The position numbers and the translations under genes are program-made. Below, piece by piece: positions 63,101 through 64,000 of a stretch of 64,000 bases of DNA. The stretch is from Toxotes chatareus. Its lineage: Eukaryota; Chordata; Actinopteri; Toxotidae. Below the pieces are notes generated by a model, which was not told the DNA's origin, did no database searches, and was given only the letters and a program-made list of their open reading frames with translations. Where the stretch lies: the NCBI GenBank assembly GCA_016801885.1, contig CM028884.1, positions 22,740,864 through 22,804,863 of the forward strand, written 5' to 3'. Position 1 is the first letter of the stretch. The number at the start of each line of letters is the position of its first letter.

Positions 63101-63811
63101 ATTTTCTTTCCCATGTTTAACAGAGCAGAAACATTGTTTTTGACTTTTGATTTAAATCATTATTTCAAATAATACAACAAATGAAAATGGCATTTCCTTT
63201 CAAAAAGCTTGTTTTTTTTTTTCATCTGTCCATAGGAAATTCCCCCAGAAGCAACATGGATTTTAGTAAACTCCAGCTGGCCTTTTTTATGTTTCTTTTC
63301 CAAATGTAGGTCTTCCTGGGTCTTCTCGAACAGGTCTAATGGTACCAACATTTTTGGGCACATCTGTAAAAAGAAGAACTGTTTCATGAAGTCAGATATC
63401 TTAAAGACAGTAGAGTGGTAAGTTTACCAGTGAGGTGTGAAGAGGACCAGGCTGCTGCCTGAGGAACGCCAGGATACTTATCACTGCAGAGGACGAGGAA
63501 TTATCCTGAAAACGTTCATTTAAGATCTTGCAGGTCACACCTTGACCCAGTGATCCCAGACTCCTGATTACATAAAGAGATGAGTGTTAATTGAGTGCTA
63601 GCACATATACTGGAAAGCTGCAAAATAATGAATCAACACAGTTAAAAGAGAAGGAGAAAATATAATCACCTGCCGCCAACAGTATTCAGACATTTTTTGG
63701 ATACAGGAAAGGAATGAGCACATTTATCAGAGAAATGAATTGTACTTACAGAAATTTTTGTTTAATTAGGTTTGGTTTTGTATTAAGCAGCTCTCTGAAA
63801 ATTGCTTTAGC
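57017..63811 (-). CDS. strc: Stereocilin, C-terminal 621 residues (5' part outside window)
   Basis: Hair-cell protein; in mammals it forms the top connectors between stereocilia and the attachment crown to the tectorial membrane, and its loss causes deafness DFNB16. Exons from the right edge: 63811-63750, 63563-63428, 62939-62851, 62615-62480, 62341-62145, 61757-61667, 61375-61204, 61014-60839, 60692-60537, 59940-59798, 59680-59532, 59328-59231, 58300-58150, 57126-57017. The 1866 nt join in phase with no stop until TGA at 57019-57017. Recognisable stretches aligned with human stereocilin are FMHQRQWERGDVGSYC, AMGYIVCGAKTTEM, FGPISSWGTDVFIEIG, GLPDFAMSALVKEQIEGITP and QAAAVTNEQFSALSEVQR. The fold is the helical-repeat type shared with mesothelin and otoancorin. 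Synteny with eif3j agrees. The acceptors at 57127 and 60693 are weak but fit phase and homology. The human protein is 1775 residues, so about two thirds lie to the right. Confidence 0.88.
61860..62095. other. AT-rich sequence in a strc intron, possible retroelement tail
   Basis: The sequence ends 'tttgtaacttcattgttcaataaaacacacacacaaaaaa', like the 3' end of a non-LTR element or retrocopy with AATAAA and a simple-repeat tail. No coding remnant supports a family name. Confidence 0.25.
62978..63012. repeat. (AGATAT)n microsatellite
   Basis: Four to five hexamer steps, then (AT)n, in a strc intron. Confidence 0.85.
63024..63370 (-). mobile_element. Short Tc1/mariner-like remnant in a strc intron
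   Basis: The left end 'ttacagacatggctaaaagtgttggaacc' pairs as an inverted repeat with the right end, which on the - strand reads 'ttacagatgtgcccaaaaatgttggtacc'. The ~347 bp between holds a - strand frame (MCPKMLVPLDLFEKTQEDLHL.., HKKGQLEFTKIHVASGG) that looks like a transposase fragment. It is not a strc exon: it has no fitting splice sites, and its removal keeps strc in phase. Confidence 0.5.
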
Positions 63812-64000
63812 CTGGGGAAGAAAATGGAAAAAAATGTTATGTAATTGCTATAACAGTTGTTGTAATCTGCTGTTTTATGCAGATTCTGAGCTGCTTTCAT
63901 TCCCAGTTTTGATGATCAGAGACAAGAGCAGTCTGATATTAGGACTGCTTTTGTCCGGGTTGTTTATTCATAGCCAAGTCCATTCACAGTGTCAGTGCTG
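63812..64000 (-). other. strc: strc intron running off the right edge
   Basis: Sequence upstream of the first visible strc exon (acceptor 'cttccccag' at 63812-63820). No further exon is supported before the window ends. Confidence 0.5.

Noticed and set aside
63160..63387. 75 codon - strand frame between two strc exons
   Set aside because: Bracketed by terminal inverted repeats and transposase-like; strc remains in phase without it.
57017..63811. Calling the right-hand gene otoancorin (otoa)
   Set aside because: The same fold family, but the C-terminal stretches (FGPISSWG, IEGITPTAISMIPP) align with stereocilin, and eif3j is a 15q neighbour.

Overview
The window is vertebrate nuclear DNA from a ray-finned fish, most likely a percomorph. 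The evidence is multi-exon genes with GT-AG introns, teleost gene content, and several short DNA-transposon families I recognise from percomorph genomes (hAT-like, Tc1-like and the abundant 'ttaaaggaaca' type). Nothing suggests bacterial or viral origin.

Layout. (1) About 318-21925 is one AT-rich tandem array of a ~76 bp unit, roughly 280 copies. It has diverged edges, higher-order repeats in its right half and a noisy, nearly uniform middle. Homologous interspersed-repeat modules flank it on both sides, each ending in a short hairpin (1-317 and about 22700-22885). (2) 22000-43090 is a gene-poor stretch. It holds a 221 bp tandem duplication, microsatellites, transposon remnants (25460, 36290, 37440, 39310, 40487), a cluster of octamer-like motifs near 24000, and one candidate terminal exon with a 3' UTR on the + strand at 26136. 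(3) 43096-49555 is a complete cilp gene (cartilage intermediate layer protein) on the + strand. It has a TATA box, a non-coding first exon and eight coding exons that join in phase to give 1164 residues. (4) 50618-55144 is a complete eif3j gene on the - strand, eight exons and 245 residues, starting in a CpG-rich promoter. (5) 57017-63811 is the 3' third of strc (stereocilin) on the - strand: 14 exons joining in phase to the last 621 residues. Its 5' part lies beyond the right edge.

cilp and eif3j are convergent. An overlapping poly(A)-signal sequence at 49546-49554 reads on both strands. eif3j and strc lie head to tail on the - strand. The three genes do not share a pathway: one is a secreted cartilage matrix protein, one a translation-initiation subunit, one an inner-ear stereocilia protein. 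All three human orthologues lie on chromosome 15q, which supports calling this CILP gene cilp (CILP1) and not cilp2. I saw no tRNA, rRNA, CRISPR array or prokaryotic-style system. The most unusual structure is the satellite array and its flanks.
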